In this document: positions 1-7,018 of the stretch, piece after piece | How positions within the stretch are numbered: position 1 is the stretch's first letter | Layout of the letters: each line of letters starts with the position of its first letter | DNA from: Sulfurovum riftiae | Lineage (GTDB): Bacteria; Campylobacterota; Campylobacteria; Campylobacterales; Sulfurovaceae | NCBI RefSeq assembly: GCF_001595645.1 | Contig: NZ_LNKT01000023.1 | Coordinates: 160,641-224,640, forward strand | DNA length: 64,000 nucleotides | Direction: 5' to 3' | The notes under the pieces: model-generated | Told to the model about the DNA's origin: nothing | What the model saw: only the letters and a program-made list of their open reading frames with translations | The model's database searches: none | Made by a program: the position numbers and the translations under genes

Positions 1-146
1 CCCTCCATAAGCTTCCTGAAGTCTCGTGAGACAGTTTTAGGCGTTGTCTCCCACTCTCGTGCTAAAGCTGTAATGGAAAGGGTTTCTCCATTTTCGAGGC
101 GTTCTAAAATAATGTTGTGTCGTTGATGTTGAAATAGTTTTGGCAT
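1..146 (-). CDS. HTH transcriptional regulator, N-terminal part (cut by window edge)
   Basis: The gene starts with ATG at 146, behind an AAGGAGA ribosome site at 151-157, and runs off the left edge. The visible 48 residues begin MPKLFQHQRHNIILERLE and include ITALAREWETTPKTVSRDF, a helix-turn-helix of the DeoR/WYL type in which the second helix follows TPKTVSRD. WYL-family proteins often carry such a domain followed by a ligand-sensing WYL domain, but that part is outside the window. The gene is divergent from the 253-2213 operon, and a palindromic operator (188-210) lies between them. It is therefore the likely regulator of both operator copies in this island. HTH assignment is fairly sure; WYL membership is a guess. 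Confidence 0.7.
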   Translation of the reverse strand, partial: MPKLFQHQRHNIILERLENGETLSITALAREWETTPKTVSRDFRKLME

Positions 147-187
147 AGCTTCTCCTTTGTGTTTATAGTGTACAACAATAAAATAAG

Positions 188-210
188 ATATGGACAATAA
201 TTGTCTATAT
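188..210. promoter_or_regulatory. Palindromic operator, copy A
   Basis: Arms ATATGGAC and GTCTATAT surround a 7-base spacer (AATAATT), with one mismatch between arms. The same architecture with perfect arms occurs at 2207-2231. The right arm overlaps a possible -35 (TTGTCT, 202-207), with TATTTA 17 bases further on, which fits repression by steric blocking. It lies in the divergent gap between the HTH regulator and the 253-2213 genes. Confidence 0.6.
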
Positions 211-252
211 TTGGTGTATACTGTATTTACAAATAAACTTATGGAGAGCAAA

Positions 253-738
253 ATGGACAATACAAATGATATAGCGTACAAGATAGAAAAACTGTTGAAT
301 GATGAAGTGCTGCTAAAAGAGTTCTCATTCTTTTTTGACAAAGTAGAGGGTATCAGAGGATCGTATATAGAAGTTAGAAAAGCTTTGGAGACATTTGCTG
401 GTGACACAGCTGAAAGAGTGATGATTGAGATGGGTGAAAAAGTGGTATTTCTTGATGCCAAGAAAATAGAGATCATCTATCATGCCGCAATAAACAAGAA
501 GGGGGTACATATGGCAATTACAATGGAGACATTCAGGCAGAAATACCAAGCAAACATTTTGAGACAAGATGAATGGGGAGAGAAGTATCGAGAGTTTATT
601 TCTCTTTATCGAGACGGTGATGTGATCTATGAAACGGTCAGTTCTTTTGGGACATGGAAACGGTTGTGTGGAAGTGCGTTCGTAGCCATCCATCGTAACG
701 ATGAAGCAATAGCAGTGATAGGAAAATCGATGAACTAG
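253..738 (+). CDS. Hypothetical protein, first gene of operator-controlled operon
   Basis: I do not recognise this 161-residue protein. The frame is open from 190, but that start lies inside the operator. The ATG at 253 has GGAGAG at 243-248 and is preferred. The sequence is soluble-looking and mixed charged (MDNTNDIAYKIEKLLNDE at the N terminus), with no signal peptide or membrane segment. A Phe/Tyr-rich middle is followed by a C-terminal part containing SFGTWKRLCGSAFVAI. The next gene starts 9 bases after its stop behind AGGAGG, so they are probably cotranscribed. Function unknown. Confidence 0.6.
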   Translation: MDNTNDIAYKIEKLLNDEVLLKEFSFFFDKVEGIRGSYIEVRKALETFAGDTAERVMIEMGEKVVFLDAKKIEIIYHAAINKKGVHMAITMETFRQKYQANILRQDEWGEKYREFISLYRDGDVIYETVSSFGTWKRLCGSAFVAIHRNDEAIAVIGKSMN

Positions 739-747
739 GAGGTCAAG

Positions 748-1146
748 ATGAGAACAGGCATAAGAGTGACAAGAGAGAATTTACAGATGCTTGCAGCACA
801 AGAGGAGGTATCTGCAACCGAGTTGTATGATGAGATGATAGACGCACAACTTGCTTTTAGAAGAGAACAGAATAAACGGTGGTCCTATGAGTTTTTTGGT
901 AAGGATGAACAGTGGTATGATGAAACGATGGAGAAGATTCAAGAGATCAGAGAGTCACTCCCTGAAGACATGAACCCTATAGAAGCAACTATCAAGAAAT
1001 ATGGTTGGGTTACAAAAAATGGGAAGAAAAACCTTTCAATGCCTATGATGTTTGATGAAGCATATACTGAGTATGCTCATGCAGTTGCAGTGGAATATGC
1101 ATTGACAAATCCAAACAGCTACTTGCGTGCGATGAATTGGGATTGA
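748..1146 (+). CDS. Hypothetical protein, second gene of the operon
   Basis: This is a 132-residue acidic protein with a strong AGGAGG ribosome site just upstream of ATG 748. It begins MRTGIRVTRENLQMLAAQEE and has a Trp/Tyr-rich middle (RWSYEFFGKDEQWYDETMEK), looking largely alpha-helical. There is no signal peptide, no membrane segment and no family I can name. It sits 9 bases after the previous gene and 10 bases before the FtsK-gamma-like gene, so it belongs to the same transcription unit. Confidence 0.55.
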   Translation: MRTGIRVTRENLQMLAAQEEVSATELYDEMIDAQLAFRREQNKRWSYEFFGKDEQWYDETMEKIQEIRESLPEDMNPIEATIKKYGWVTKNGKKNLSMPMMFDEAYTEYAHAVAVEYALTNPNSYLRAMNWD

Positions 1147-1156
1147 GAGGTTTGAT

Positions 1157-1378
1157 ATGATAGAAGATGAAGTACTCATGGCTGAAACACTGAAGATTGT
1201 TATGCAGTACAAGAGCTTCTCTCCAAGCCTTGTACAAAGAAAGCTGGAGATTGGTTATACACGAGCGGTTCGTATTGTTGAGCTGCTCAAAGAGCCGTAT
1301 CTGTTGAGACTGAAAATAAAGACGAAGCCAAAGATGAAACTTTTTTCGAAGAGGAAGAAAGGGTTTCGATATATTTAA
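1157..1378 (+). CDS. FtsK gamma-like winged-helix protein, possibly frameshifted
   Basis: Residues 6-46 (ETLKIVMQYKSFSPSLVQRK and on through EIGYTRAVRIVELLKE) closely resemble the gamma winged-helix domain that ends FtsK translocases and reads KOPS DNA motifs. Here it is a stand-alone 73-residue protein. After Glu46 the annotated frame turns into a strongly basic tail. The -1 frame from about 1294 instead reads an acidic tail (VSVETENKDEAKDETFFEEE) typical of real proteins. That frame stays open to a TAA at 1459-1461, overlapping the next start codon as TAATG. A one-base deletion or -1 frameshift near 1292-1297 is therefore possible. The domain call is good; the true C terminus is unresolved. 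Confidence 0.55.
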   Translation: MIEDEVLMAETLKIVMQYKSFSPSLVQRKLEIGYTRAVRIVELLKEPYLLRLKIKTKPKMKLFSKRKKGFRYI

Positions 1379-1460
1379 GACTGACAATCTGTTTTAATAT
1401 AGAAGTTTACAGATCTTCTGCTAATATAAACAATGTAAGAAGAAAAAAAGGTTATATGTA

Positions 1461-2213
1461 ATGAAAGATGTAAAAAAAGTACAAGAACAGTTAAATCAAC
1501 TCTATAAAGTAGAGTTAGCTAAAAGTAAAATAGCATCATTGAAAGATATCAATAAATTATCAGCACCACTACTGATAAAAGTATATAAGAGTTATTTAGA
1601 TGCTAATTTGAAAATCATGTATGTGGGGAAAGAAACCAATCATTGGTTAACACACTCTTCTATAAAAACCGAAAAAAGAGGACTTGTTGGTGTTTACAAT
1701 AATGCTTCGTTGGATATTAATAGGTTACTTGAAAGATATAATAAAAGAATGACACAATCAAATAATTGGACTAAAAGTGCTTTGTTTAAACAGTATAAAA
1801 ATATAAAAGATCAATTGGTTGATACGCAAGTTGGAAGTGGAAGTGTCGTATGGAATAATCTTTTTAAAATGTCCTATGATACAGATAAGGGATATTCAAA
1901 GACTTCATTAGGACATTCTGATAAACTTCAAGAGATATCAAAGAAAATTTTTCTGAAAGAAATAGATATCCTGTCACCAGATATCTTAATTTTCGTTGTA
2001 GGTTCATCATATGATAGAGTTATTAAAAATTATTTAGAAGGGTATGAAACAGTTGAAGTCATCATTCCAAAAAAACTCTGGAAATTTAAATATAAAGATA
2101 TGACTTGTTATCGTACTGTTCATCCTGACAGCATTAGGTTTATAAAAAAAGATAAAAGAGTAGATTATTATCAATTGATTATTGATGACATTAAAAGGGA
2201 AAAAGGTATATAG
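1461..2213 (+). CDS. Putative uracil-DNA-glycosylase-fold protein
   Basis: This 250-residue protein is much more AT-rich than the rest of the window. Motif spacing suggests the UDG superfamily. MYVGKETNHW near residues 54-63 sits where UDGs have the water-activating loop, LSPDILIFVVGSSYD near 173-187 looks like the central strand, and YRTVHPDS near 219-226 resembles the C-terminal HPS DNA-intercalation motif. I see no iron-sulfur cysteine set. UDG-like proteins of this size occur in accessory islands with unknown substrates. It is the last gene before operator copy B. Fold assignment is an inference from motifs only. Confidence 0.45.
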   Translation: MKDVKKVQEQLNQLYKVELAKSKIASLKDINKLSAPLLIKVYKSYLDANLKIMYVGKETNHWLTHSSIKTEKRGLVGVYNNASLDINRLLERYNKRMTQSNNWTKSALFKQYKNIKDQLVDTQVGSGSVVWNNLFKMSYDTDKGYSKTSLGHSDKLQEISKKIFLKEIDILSPDILIFVVGSSYDRVIKNYLEGYETVEVIIPKKLWKFKYKDMTCYRTVHPDSIRFIKKDKRVDYYQLIIDDIKREKGI

Positions 2214-2231
2214 ACGATAAATGTCTATATA
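2207..2231. promoter_or_regulatory. Palindromic operator, copy B
   Basis: Nine-base arms TATATAGAC and GTCTATATA are perfect inverted repeats around a 7-base spacer (GATAAAT). The left arm overlaps the last codons of the UDG-like gene. The downstream ATG (2273) is 41 bases away; at copy A the ATG (253) is 42 bases away. The matched sequence and spacing imply one regulator controlling both units. Confidence 0.65.
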
Positions 2232-2272
2232 CTGTGTTACCTTACATAAAATAAACAAAGTAAGGAGCACTC

Positions 2273-2596
2273 ATGAATTCCAACGAACAAACAATACATT
2301 TACTCCAAAAACATCTCCCCAGTATTTTACAAAGAGAACAATACTTCTACAAAATGGTAGTGTTGATCCAATCAAGATACTATTTTCATGTAGATGAGAT
2401 AAACCTGAGAAAAAAGCTTGAAAAATATCTTGAAGCCTCCTGTTGTGATGATAATGTTAAGATTGCCCAACGGTTAATAGGAGGAAAGTATGACACAGGC
2501 TATGAAAAGGATGAGAACTGGATATGGCTTGGTAGCCGAGAGATAGCTGTACTTGCACAAGAAGCCGTGGAAAATACAAAGGCTCAAATATGTTGA
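2273..2596 (+). CDS. Hypothetical protein upstream of SIR2 gene
   Basis: A 107-residue protein starts at ATG 2273 behind GTAAGGAG. It looks mostly helical, with LLQKHLPSILQREQYFYKM near the N terminus and a Trp-rich segment (KDENWIWLGSREIAVLAQEA) near the C terminus. I recognise no domain. It overlaps the SIR2 gene by 7 bases (ATGTTGA), so translation is coupled and the two products probably act together, for instance as a substrate, adaptor or inhibitor of the sirtuin. Expression should be controlled by operator copy B. Confidence 0.55.
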   Translation: MNSNEQTIHLLQKHLPSILQREQYFYKMVVLIQSRYYFHVDEINLRKKLEKYLEASCCDDNVKIAQRLIGGKYDTGYEKDENWIWLGSREIAVLAQEAVENTKAQIC

Positions 2597-3396
2597 TAGA
2601 ATCTAAGAGAGCAGTAGAAAATGCCGAGTATATTTTGGTGTTTGCCGGAGCGGGCATGAGTGCAGACAGTCATCTGCCAACTTATAGGGATACAGAGGGA
2701 TTTTGGAATGACTATCCTCTTTATAGGGAGCTAAACAAAAATTATGTATCGATGATGTCGCCCTCTGGTTTTTTGAGTAATCCTAAATTTGCCTGGGGAT
2801 TTTTTGGGCATCAATATCAGCTTTATCGGAATGCTATACCACATAATGGGTATCAAAAACTGTTGGAGCTGTGTAGAAGAAAGCGAGACTTTTTTATTGT
2901 TACCACTAATGTCGATGGTTTATTTCTTAAGGCGGGTTTTCCTCCAGAACAACTGCATGAAGCACATGGTTCTATTCATAGATTGCAATGTCGTAATGTG
3001 TGTAGACGAAGTGTATGGCCCATAAAGTCATTGGAACTAGAGATCGATTACCGGACAATGCGAGTTGTGGGTAGTTTGCCCTTGTGCCAACACTGCGATG
3101 GAGTAGCACGCCCTAATATTTTCATGTATGGAGATACAGATAGTACCTATGTATGGGAAGAAGCACAAAAAGGAGCAAAAGCATTTCGTGAATGGAGAGA
3201 AAAATACAGAAATAGCAAAGTCCTTCTCCTTGAAATTGGTGTTGGTGCAGAGGGCATGAAACAACATGTCCAGCAGTATCTAAAAGAATTTTCCAATGCA
3301 ATACTGATACGAATTAACCCTGAAATAGATACTTCCTATGATGAAAGTATCATACAGATGCAAAGTAGTTGTATGGAGATGATGGATAGCCTTTGA
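2590..3396 (+). CDS. SIR2-family NAD-dependent protein deacylase
   Basis: The 268-residue protein carries the sirtuin motifs in order: GAGMS (20-24) and PTYRD (30-34) for NAD binding, TTNVDGL (105-111), catalytic His126 in HGS, a zinc quartet (Cys134, Cys138, Cys166, Cys169) and ARPNIFMYGD (173-182). The usual GTS near the ribose site reads IGVGA (217-221), a deviation. Family members use NAD+ to remove acyl groups from lysine or, in some classes, transfer ADP-ribose. The catalytic His and zinc ligands argue for an enzyme rather than a bare NADase of the antiphage type. It is coupled to the 107-residue gene and placed behind the shared operator, so it is not a standalone housekeeping cobB. 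Biological substrate unknown. Confidence 0.82.
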   Translation: MLIESKRAVENAEYILVFAGAGMSADSHLPTYRDTEGFWNDYPLYRELNKNYVSMMSPSGFLSNPKFAWGFFGHQYQLYRNAIPHNGYQKLLELCRRKRDFFIVTTNVDGLFLKAGFPPEQLHEAHGSIHRLQCRNVCRRSVWPIKSLELEIDYRTMRVVGSLPLCQHCDGVARPNIFMYGDTDSTYVWEEAQKGAKAFREWREKYRNSKVLLLEIGVGAEGMKQHVQQYLKEFSNAILIRINPEIDTSYDESIIQMQSSCMEMMDSL

Positions 3397-3469
3397 TCAG
3401 ATTTACGATAGAAATAACGTGATTGGTGGAGGAGTTGAAACAGCTTTTGGAAATACGATAAATTTACGG

Positions 3470-3498
3470 TTGACTACCGATATATACCATGTTATAAT
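3470..3498 (+). promoter_or_regulatory. Sigma-70-type promoter of the MazEF-like pair
   Basis: TTGACT (3470-3475) and TATAAT (3493-3498) are separated by exactly 17 bases. The antitoxin start (3524) follows 25 bases later with AAGGAT at 3512-3517. It is among the best consensus promoters in the window. Confidence 0.7.
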
Positions 3499-3523
3499 AT
3501 GGCAAAAACATAAGGATATTTAT

Positions 3524-3784
3524 ATGGCAGTTTCATACAGCAACGACTCCATGGAGAAGGTGACGTTCAACATTCCTTCGGAATTGAAGGAGCAGCTTGT
3601 AGCGCTGAAAGATGAAATGCACATCTCTCTTTCTGCCATCTACAATGAAGCCATAGCCAACTATGTCAAACAGAAAGAGTTGGAAAAGTGGCAGAAGGGT
3701 GCAGAACTGGCAATGGAAGATAAAGAGTATATGGCTCTGTCCGAAGAGTTCGGCAACGACCAGGGTGACCTCTATGAATATTGA
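3524..3784 (+). CDS. Ribbon-helix-helix antitoxin (MazE-like role)
   Basis: The frame is open from 3419, but the consensus promoter and the AAGGAT ribosome site place the start at ATG 3524, giving 86 residues. VTFNIPSELKEQLVALKDEM matches the MetJ/Arc/CopG ribbon-helix-helix DNA-binding fold, and the acidic C-terminal tail (ALSEEFGNDQGDLYEY) is where such antitoxins wrap the toxin. It overlaps the toxin gene by 11 bases. The likely role is binding and neutralising the MazF-like RNase and repressing its own promoter at 3470-3498. Confidence 0.75.
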   Translation: MAVSYSNDSMEKVTFNIPSELKEQLVALKDEMHISLSAIYNEAIANYVKQKELEKWQKGAELAMEDKEYMALSEEFGNDQGDLYEY

Positions 3785-4133
3785 ACAGGGGGAGATCTGG
3801 TTGGTTGAGTTCTTTCCAAAGGTCGGGAGTGAGATAGCAAAAAGAAGACCAGCTATTGTCGTCAGCCATAACAGCATAGGAAGGCTTCCTTTGAAAACCA
3901 TTGTTCCCGTCACTGACTGGAAAATGAATTACACTCACTACCCGTGGATGATCAAAGTTGGGAACAACCGCATTAACGGGTTGAGCAAGATATCTGCCGT
4001 TGACTGCTTTCAGGTGAAGAATTTCTCCCATAGCAGATTTGTTGAAAAACTGGGAAATGTCGATGCCAAACTGCTTGTGAAAATTCATGAAACGATCGTT
4101 AAAACACTTAACCCAATCTATATAGTTCAATAA
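3774..4133 (+). CDS. MazF/PemK-family mRNA interferase toxin
   Basis: This is a 119-residue toxin starting at ATG 3774 inside the antitoxin gene. The N terminus has the family pattern GEIWLVEFFPKVGSEIAKRR followed by PAIVVSHN; the G-E-I-W start and the R-R-P-A-I-V-V-S strand are typical of the SH3-like MazF barrel. MazF enzymes cleave single-stranded RNA at short sequence motifs to arrest growth. A GTAGGGTGGGC-type palindrome follows 3 bases after the stop. Family assignment is firm; the cleavage motif cannot be read from sequence. Confidence 0.8.
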   Translation: MNIEQGEIWLVEFFPKVGSEIAKRRPAIVVSHNSIGRLPLKTIVPVTDWKMNYTHYPWMIKVGNNRINGLSKISAVDCFQVKNFSHSRFVEKLGNVDAKLLVKIHETIVKTLNPIYIVQ

Positions 4134-4136
4134 ACT

Positions 4137-4158
4137 GTAGGGTGGGCTTCAGCCCACC
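4137..4158. repeat. GTAGGGTGGGC palindromic repeat, copy 1
   Basis: A hairpin with core GGTGGGCTTCAGCCCACC follows GTA directly after the mazF-like stop. The same 18-base core is repeated exactly at 12674-12691 and 24542-24559, with variants at 13558-13711. It may also act as a transcription-end hairpin, although no U-run follows. Confidence 0.75.
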
Positions 4159-4198
4159 AAATATACGCAAAATATAAACAGTTTGAAGAACAAATATA

Positions 4199-5509
4199 TT
4201 ATAGTTCCAGCAACCACTCTTTTAAATTGACTATTTTGATCTCAATATCGTCGTATACAGTTTCACTGCTATTGTCTTCCGTAATGACGACAGATTCCAC
4301 ATGTTCAAGATTCAACTCTTTTTTTGTTTTGGAAAAAGATTGCAGTTCACGTTTTTTTGTTTTATCGTCTTTAAGCGATGATGTGACCTGTATGAGCATT
4401 TGTATCTCTCGGTCCTTCTGTACAATGAAGTCACATTCAAGATCGTTTGACGTTTTATAGTAGTAGACTTTATATCCTCTCCGAAGGAGTTCCAGAAATA
4501 CGACGGTCTCCAGATCTGCCCCTCTGGTTTGAAGATTCGGTACCCGCATGAGATTGCTTAGCCCCAGGTCTACACTGTAGTACTTTTTGTCATTGGCATT
4601 CTGTTTTTTTAAAGAGTAGTCAAATTTGTTCACCTCAAAGACCATGTAGGCTTTCGAGAGGTACTCTACATAGGCATTTGCCATGTCGTACGAGACCTTG
4701 AAGTTGTTTTTGAGTTTATTGATACTGATGCTGATGCCACTGTTGCTCAGAAGGAATGCCGCGATCTCTTCAAGTACACCAAACTCTTTCAATTTGTATC
4801 TGGCTACGATATCTTTCAGCAAAATAGTATTTTTATATGTCGTGAGAAGTTCTCTTATATCTTCCTGTCCATACTCCAGTACTTTTGGGAAAGCACCGAA
4901 CTTGAGATAGTTTTCAAATTCACGGTTAAGTACTATTTTTTTGGAAACCATGTCAAGTGGGGTATCGATACTGATATCTTTAAAACCTATATACTCCTTG
5001 AAGCTGAGAGGATAGACATCCACGGCAAGGTACCTTCCGCTTAAAGTAGAAGCGATCTCACTGCTGAGCATAGATGAGTTCGATCCGCTGATGATGAGTT
5101 TTGAAAGCTTCAGTTCATACTCTTTGTTGACCCACTTCTCCCAGTTTGGGATATTTTGTATCTCATCAAGAAAAATATAGGGGTTACTCTCCGGATCAAG
5201 ATACTCGAAATAAACCTCTTTGATCTGTTCCAACAGCTCTACAGTGAGATGATTGATGAACCTTGGATCTTCCAAATTGACAAAAAGTATATTTTTGATA
5301 TCGATATTGTTCTGAAGCAGTCTCTTGATCTGGTTGATCATTAAAGTGGATTTCCCGCTTCTGCGGATACCCTTGATAACGACTACTTCATCATAATGCA
5401 GGTACGAATCTATCTTGGTATCATAAAACGGTCTCTCTTTTGTTTCGGGTAATGGGCGGTTCCAGTAGTTCCAGTCATTCAATATGGCTATGATTTCTGA
5501 TTTATCCAA
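4199..5509 (-). CDS. AAA+ ATPase of the AAA_14/DUF4143 family
   Basis: The 436-residue protein has a TTG start at 5509 with AAAGGA 6 bases upstream. A Walker A (GIRRSGKST) lies near residues 46-54 and a Walker B (YIFLDEIQN) near 110-118. The middle looks like a winged helix, and the C-terminal DUF4143 nuclease-like domain contains DLECDFIVQKD, a likely PD-(D/E)XK core. Such proteins are common, mobile, and of unknown physiological role; many resemble toxin-antitoxin or defence ATPases. The gene stands alone between convergent or divergent neighbours, with a short AT-rich leader (5510-5596) separating it from the HAD gene. Confidence 0.8.
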   Translation of the reverse strand: MDKSEIIAILNDWNYWNRPLPETKERPFYDTKIDSYLHYDEVVVIKGIRRSGKSTLMINQIKRLLQNNIDIKNILFVNLEDPRFINHLTVELLEQIKEVYFEYLDPESNPYIFLDEIQNIPNWEKWVNKEYELKLSKLIISGSNSSMLSSEIASTLSGRYLAVDVYPLSFKEYIGFKDISIDTPLDMVSKKIVLNREFENYLKFGAFPKVLEYGQEDIRELLTTYKNTILLKDIVARYKLKEFGVLEEIAAFLLSNSGISISINKLKNNFKVSYDMANAYVEYLSKAYMVFEVNKFDYSLKKQNANDKKYYSVDLGLSNLMRVPNLQTRGADLETVVFLELLRRGYKVYYYKTSNDLECDFIVQKDREIQMLIQVTSSLKDDKTKKRELQSFSKTKKELNLEHVESVVITEDNSSETVYDDIEIKIVNLKEWLLEL

Positions 5510-5596
5510 AATAAATCCTTTGAATTATATGTTATATCGAGCAATTATATCAATATTTATTGTTTTAATCAAGAAATATATAGTAAAATAAAAATG

Positions 5597-6349
5597 CTAC
5601 AGTATCTTCAATAACGCATTGACATCTTCAAGGAGATAGTCCGGCTCTATGCCTCTGCCAAGGTCACTCTCACGGAACTTCCCCGTTTTGACAAGTGCCG
5701 CTCTGATGCCGGCATGCTGCGCTCCCTGGATATCTGATTCTATATCGTCGCCTATCATCAGGACTTCATCGGGGCGGAGGCCCATTGATTCGACGGCAAG
5801 GTGAAAAAAGGTCTCGCTGGGTTTGCCTATGATCTGTGCCTCTTTTCCCGAAGCGAATTCAAGTGCGGCGATGAAGCCTCCGGCATCCATGGAGAGCAGG
5901 CCGTCCTCGTCTTTGAAATATCTGTTCTTTGCCGCGGCGATGAGTTCTGCACCACTCTCGAGTGCCCTGAATGCCCTGTTCATATGGGCAAAATCAAAAT
6001 TGGTATAGGCATCTCCAACGACCACGAAATCGGGGTTTTCTGATTTGAGGGCTTCAAAATACCTGTCCGCTTCGTCTGTCATAACGGTCTCTACCGTAGC
6101 CTGTCGTGAAAGTACATAGCTTTTTGTCGCATCCAGTGCCGTAAAAAGCTCCTCCGGACCGATCTTGAATCCGAAATTGGAGAGCTTTTCAATGATGGAT
6201 GCAGGGACACGTCTTGTGGTGTTGGTTACGAAACGCATAGGATAGCGCTTCTGCAGCTGTGCAATGGTGTCTGCTGCACCCGGAACAACATGGCTGCCCA
6301 CGTACAGCACCCCTCCGATATCGAAGATAAGACCTTTTATCTTTTTCAT
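5597..6349 (-). CDS. HAD-superfamily hydrolase, HDHD2/NagD-like
   Basis: A 250-residue haloacid-dehalogenase phosphatase. Motif I is FDIGGV, motif II begins VTNTTR, and motif III/IV is MIGDDIESDIQGAQHAG near the C terminus. The second Asp of motif I (DxD) is replaced by Gly (DIGG), as seen in some HDHD2/LHPP relatives. A large alpha/beta cap lies between motifs II and III, which points to the NagD/HDHD2 branch. ATG 6349 has AAGGAGT just upstream, whereas the more upstream in-frame start at 6379 has none. Substrate is probably a small phosphorylated metabolite. Confidence 0.8.
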   Translation of the reverse strand: MKKIKGLIFDIGGVLYVGSHVVPGAADTIAQLQKRYPMRFVTNTTRRVPASIIEKLSNFGFKIGPEELFTALDATKSYVLSRQATVETVMTDEADRYFEALKSENPDFVVVGDAYTNFDFAHMNRAFRALESGAELIAAAKNRYFKDEDGLLSMDAGGFIAALEFASGKEAQIIGKPSETFFHLAVESMGLRPDEVLMIGDDIESDIQGAQHAGIRAALVKTGKFRESDLGRGIEPDYLLEDVNALLKIL

Positions 6350-6465
6350 GGCTGACTCCTTTCTGAGAACTTTTCTCATTATACACTATTTTTTACTCTG
6401 TTTTTTCTTGACAAAAAGAGATGTTTTTACCTATAATGTATCAATTATACGCATAAAGGATACGC

Positions 6466-6723
6466 ATGAGTCATATTTACAGTACGGATGCACCCAAGAA
6501 GGCGACCAACCTCTCTGTCAACAGTGATCTGCTCAGGCAGGCAAAAGAGTACGGTATCAACCTTTCTGCAACATTTGAAAAAAGTCTTGAAGAGATGGTA
6601 CGCAAAGAGAAGGAGAAGCGGTGGTTGGAAGAGAACAAAGAAGCGATCGATGCTTATAATGAACGGATCAAAAAGTATGGAACGATAGGTCAACGTATGG
6701 GGAGATTCCGTGGCACAGTTTGA
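6466..6723 (+). CDS. ccdA: CcdA-family antitoxin
   Basis: An 85-residue antitoxin. The N-terminal part (KKATNLSVNSDLLRQAKEYG) is the ribbon-helix-helix DNA-binding domain, and the C-terminal helix with WLEENKEAIDAYNERIKKYG matches the CcdA toxin-binding tail. ATG 6466 is preceded by AAAGGA, and TATAAT lies at 6432-6437. The gene overlaps ccdB by 14 bases. It should neutralise CcdB and, with it, repress this promoter. Confidence 0.85.
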   Translation: MSHIYSTDAPKKATNLSVNSDLLRQAKEYGINLSATFEKSLEEMVRKEKEKRWLEENKEAIDAYNERIKKYGTIGQRMGRFRGTV

Positions 6724-7018
6724 TGTATATGAAAATCCTGATGACCAAAGCAATGGGATGTTTCCCTACTTTTTGGATATGCAACACGGTTTTCATGAAA
6801 GTTTGCAGACCAGACTGCTGGTTCCACTCTCTGTGAATGTATCTGGTCGGATGAATGGTCTGGAACCGACCGTTGATGTAAAGGGTAGAAAACTTGCGGC
6901 GATCGTTCCTGAAATGGTCACACTGCCTACCGACGCATTGGGTAAAAAGGTAGATAACCTGTCTGCTTATAGCAGTGACCTTATCAATGCTACCGATTTT
7001 TTGATCACAGGATTTTAA
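6710..7018 (+). CDS. ccdB: CcdB-family toxin, atypical C terminus
   Basis: A 102-residue protein with a GTG start overlapping ccdA. The fold signature of CcdB is clear (AQFDVYENP at the start, RLLVPLSV, and VTLPTDALG towards the end). In plasmid F CcdB the last three residues, Trp-Gly-Ile, contact DNA gyrase. Here the chain ends LITGF, so the Trp is replaced by Thr and only the Gly is kept, as in several chromosomal homologues. The protein may be a weak or non-gyrase toxin. Its stop codon abuts the GTG of the TRAP permease gene. Confidence 0.82.
   Translation: MAQFDVYENPDDQSNGMFPYFLDMQHGFHESLQTRLLVPLSVNVSGRMNGLEPTVDVKGRKLAAIVPEMVTLPTDALGKKVDNLSAYSSDLINATDFLITGF

Noticed and set aside
190..252. 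Upstream start of the first hypothetical protein at 190
   Set aside because: It lies inside the palindromic operator and has no ribosome site; ATG 253 has GGAGAG.
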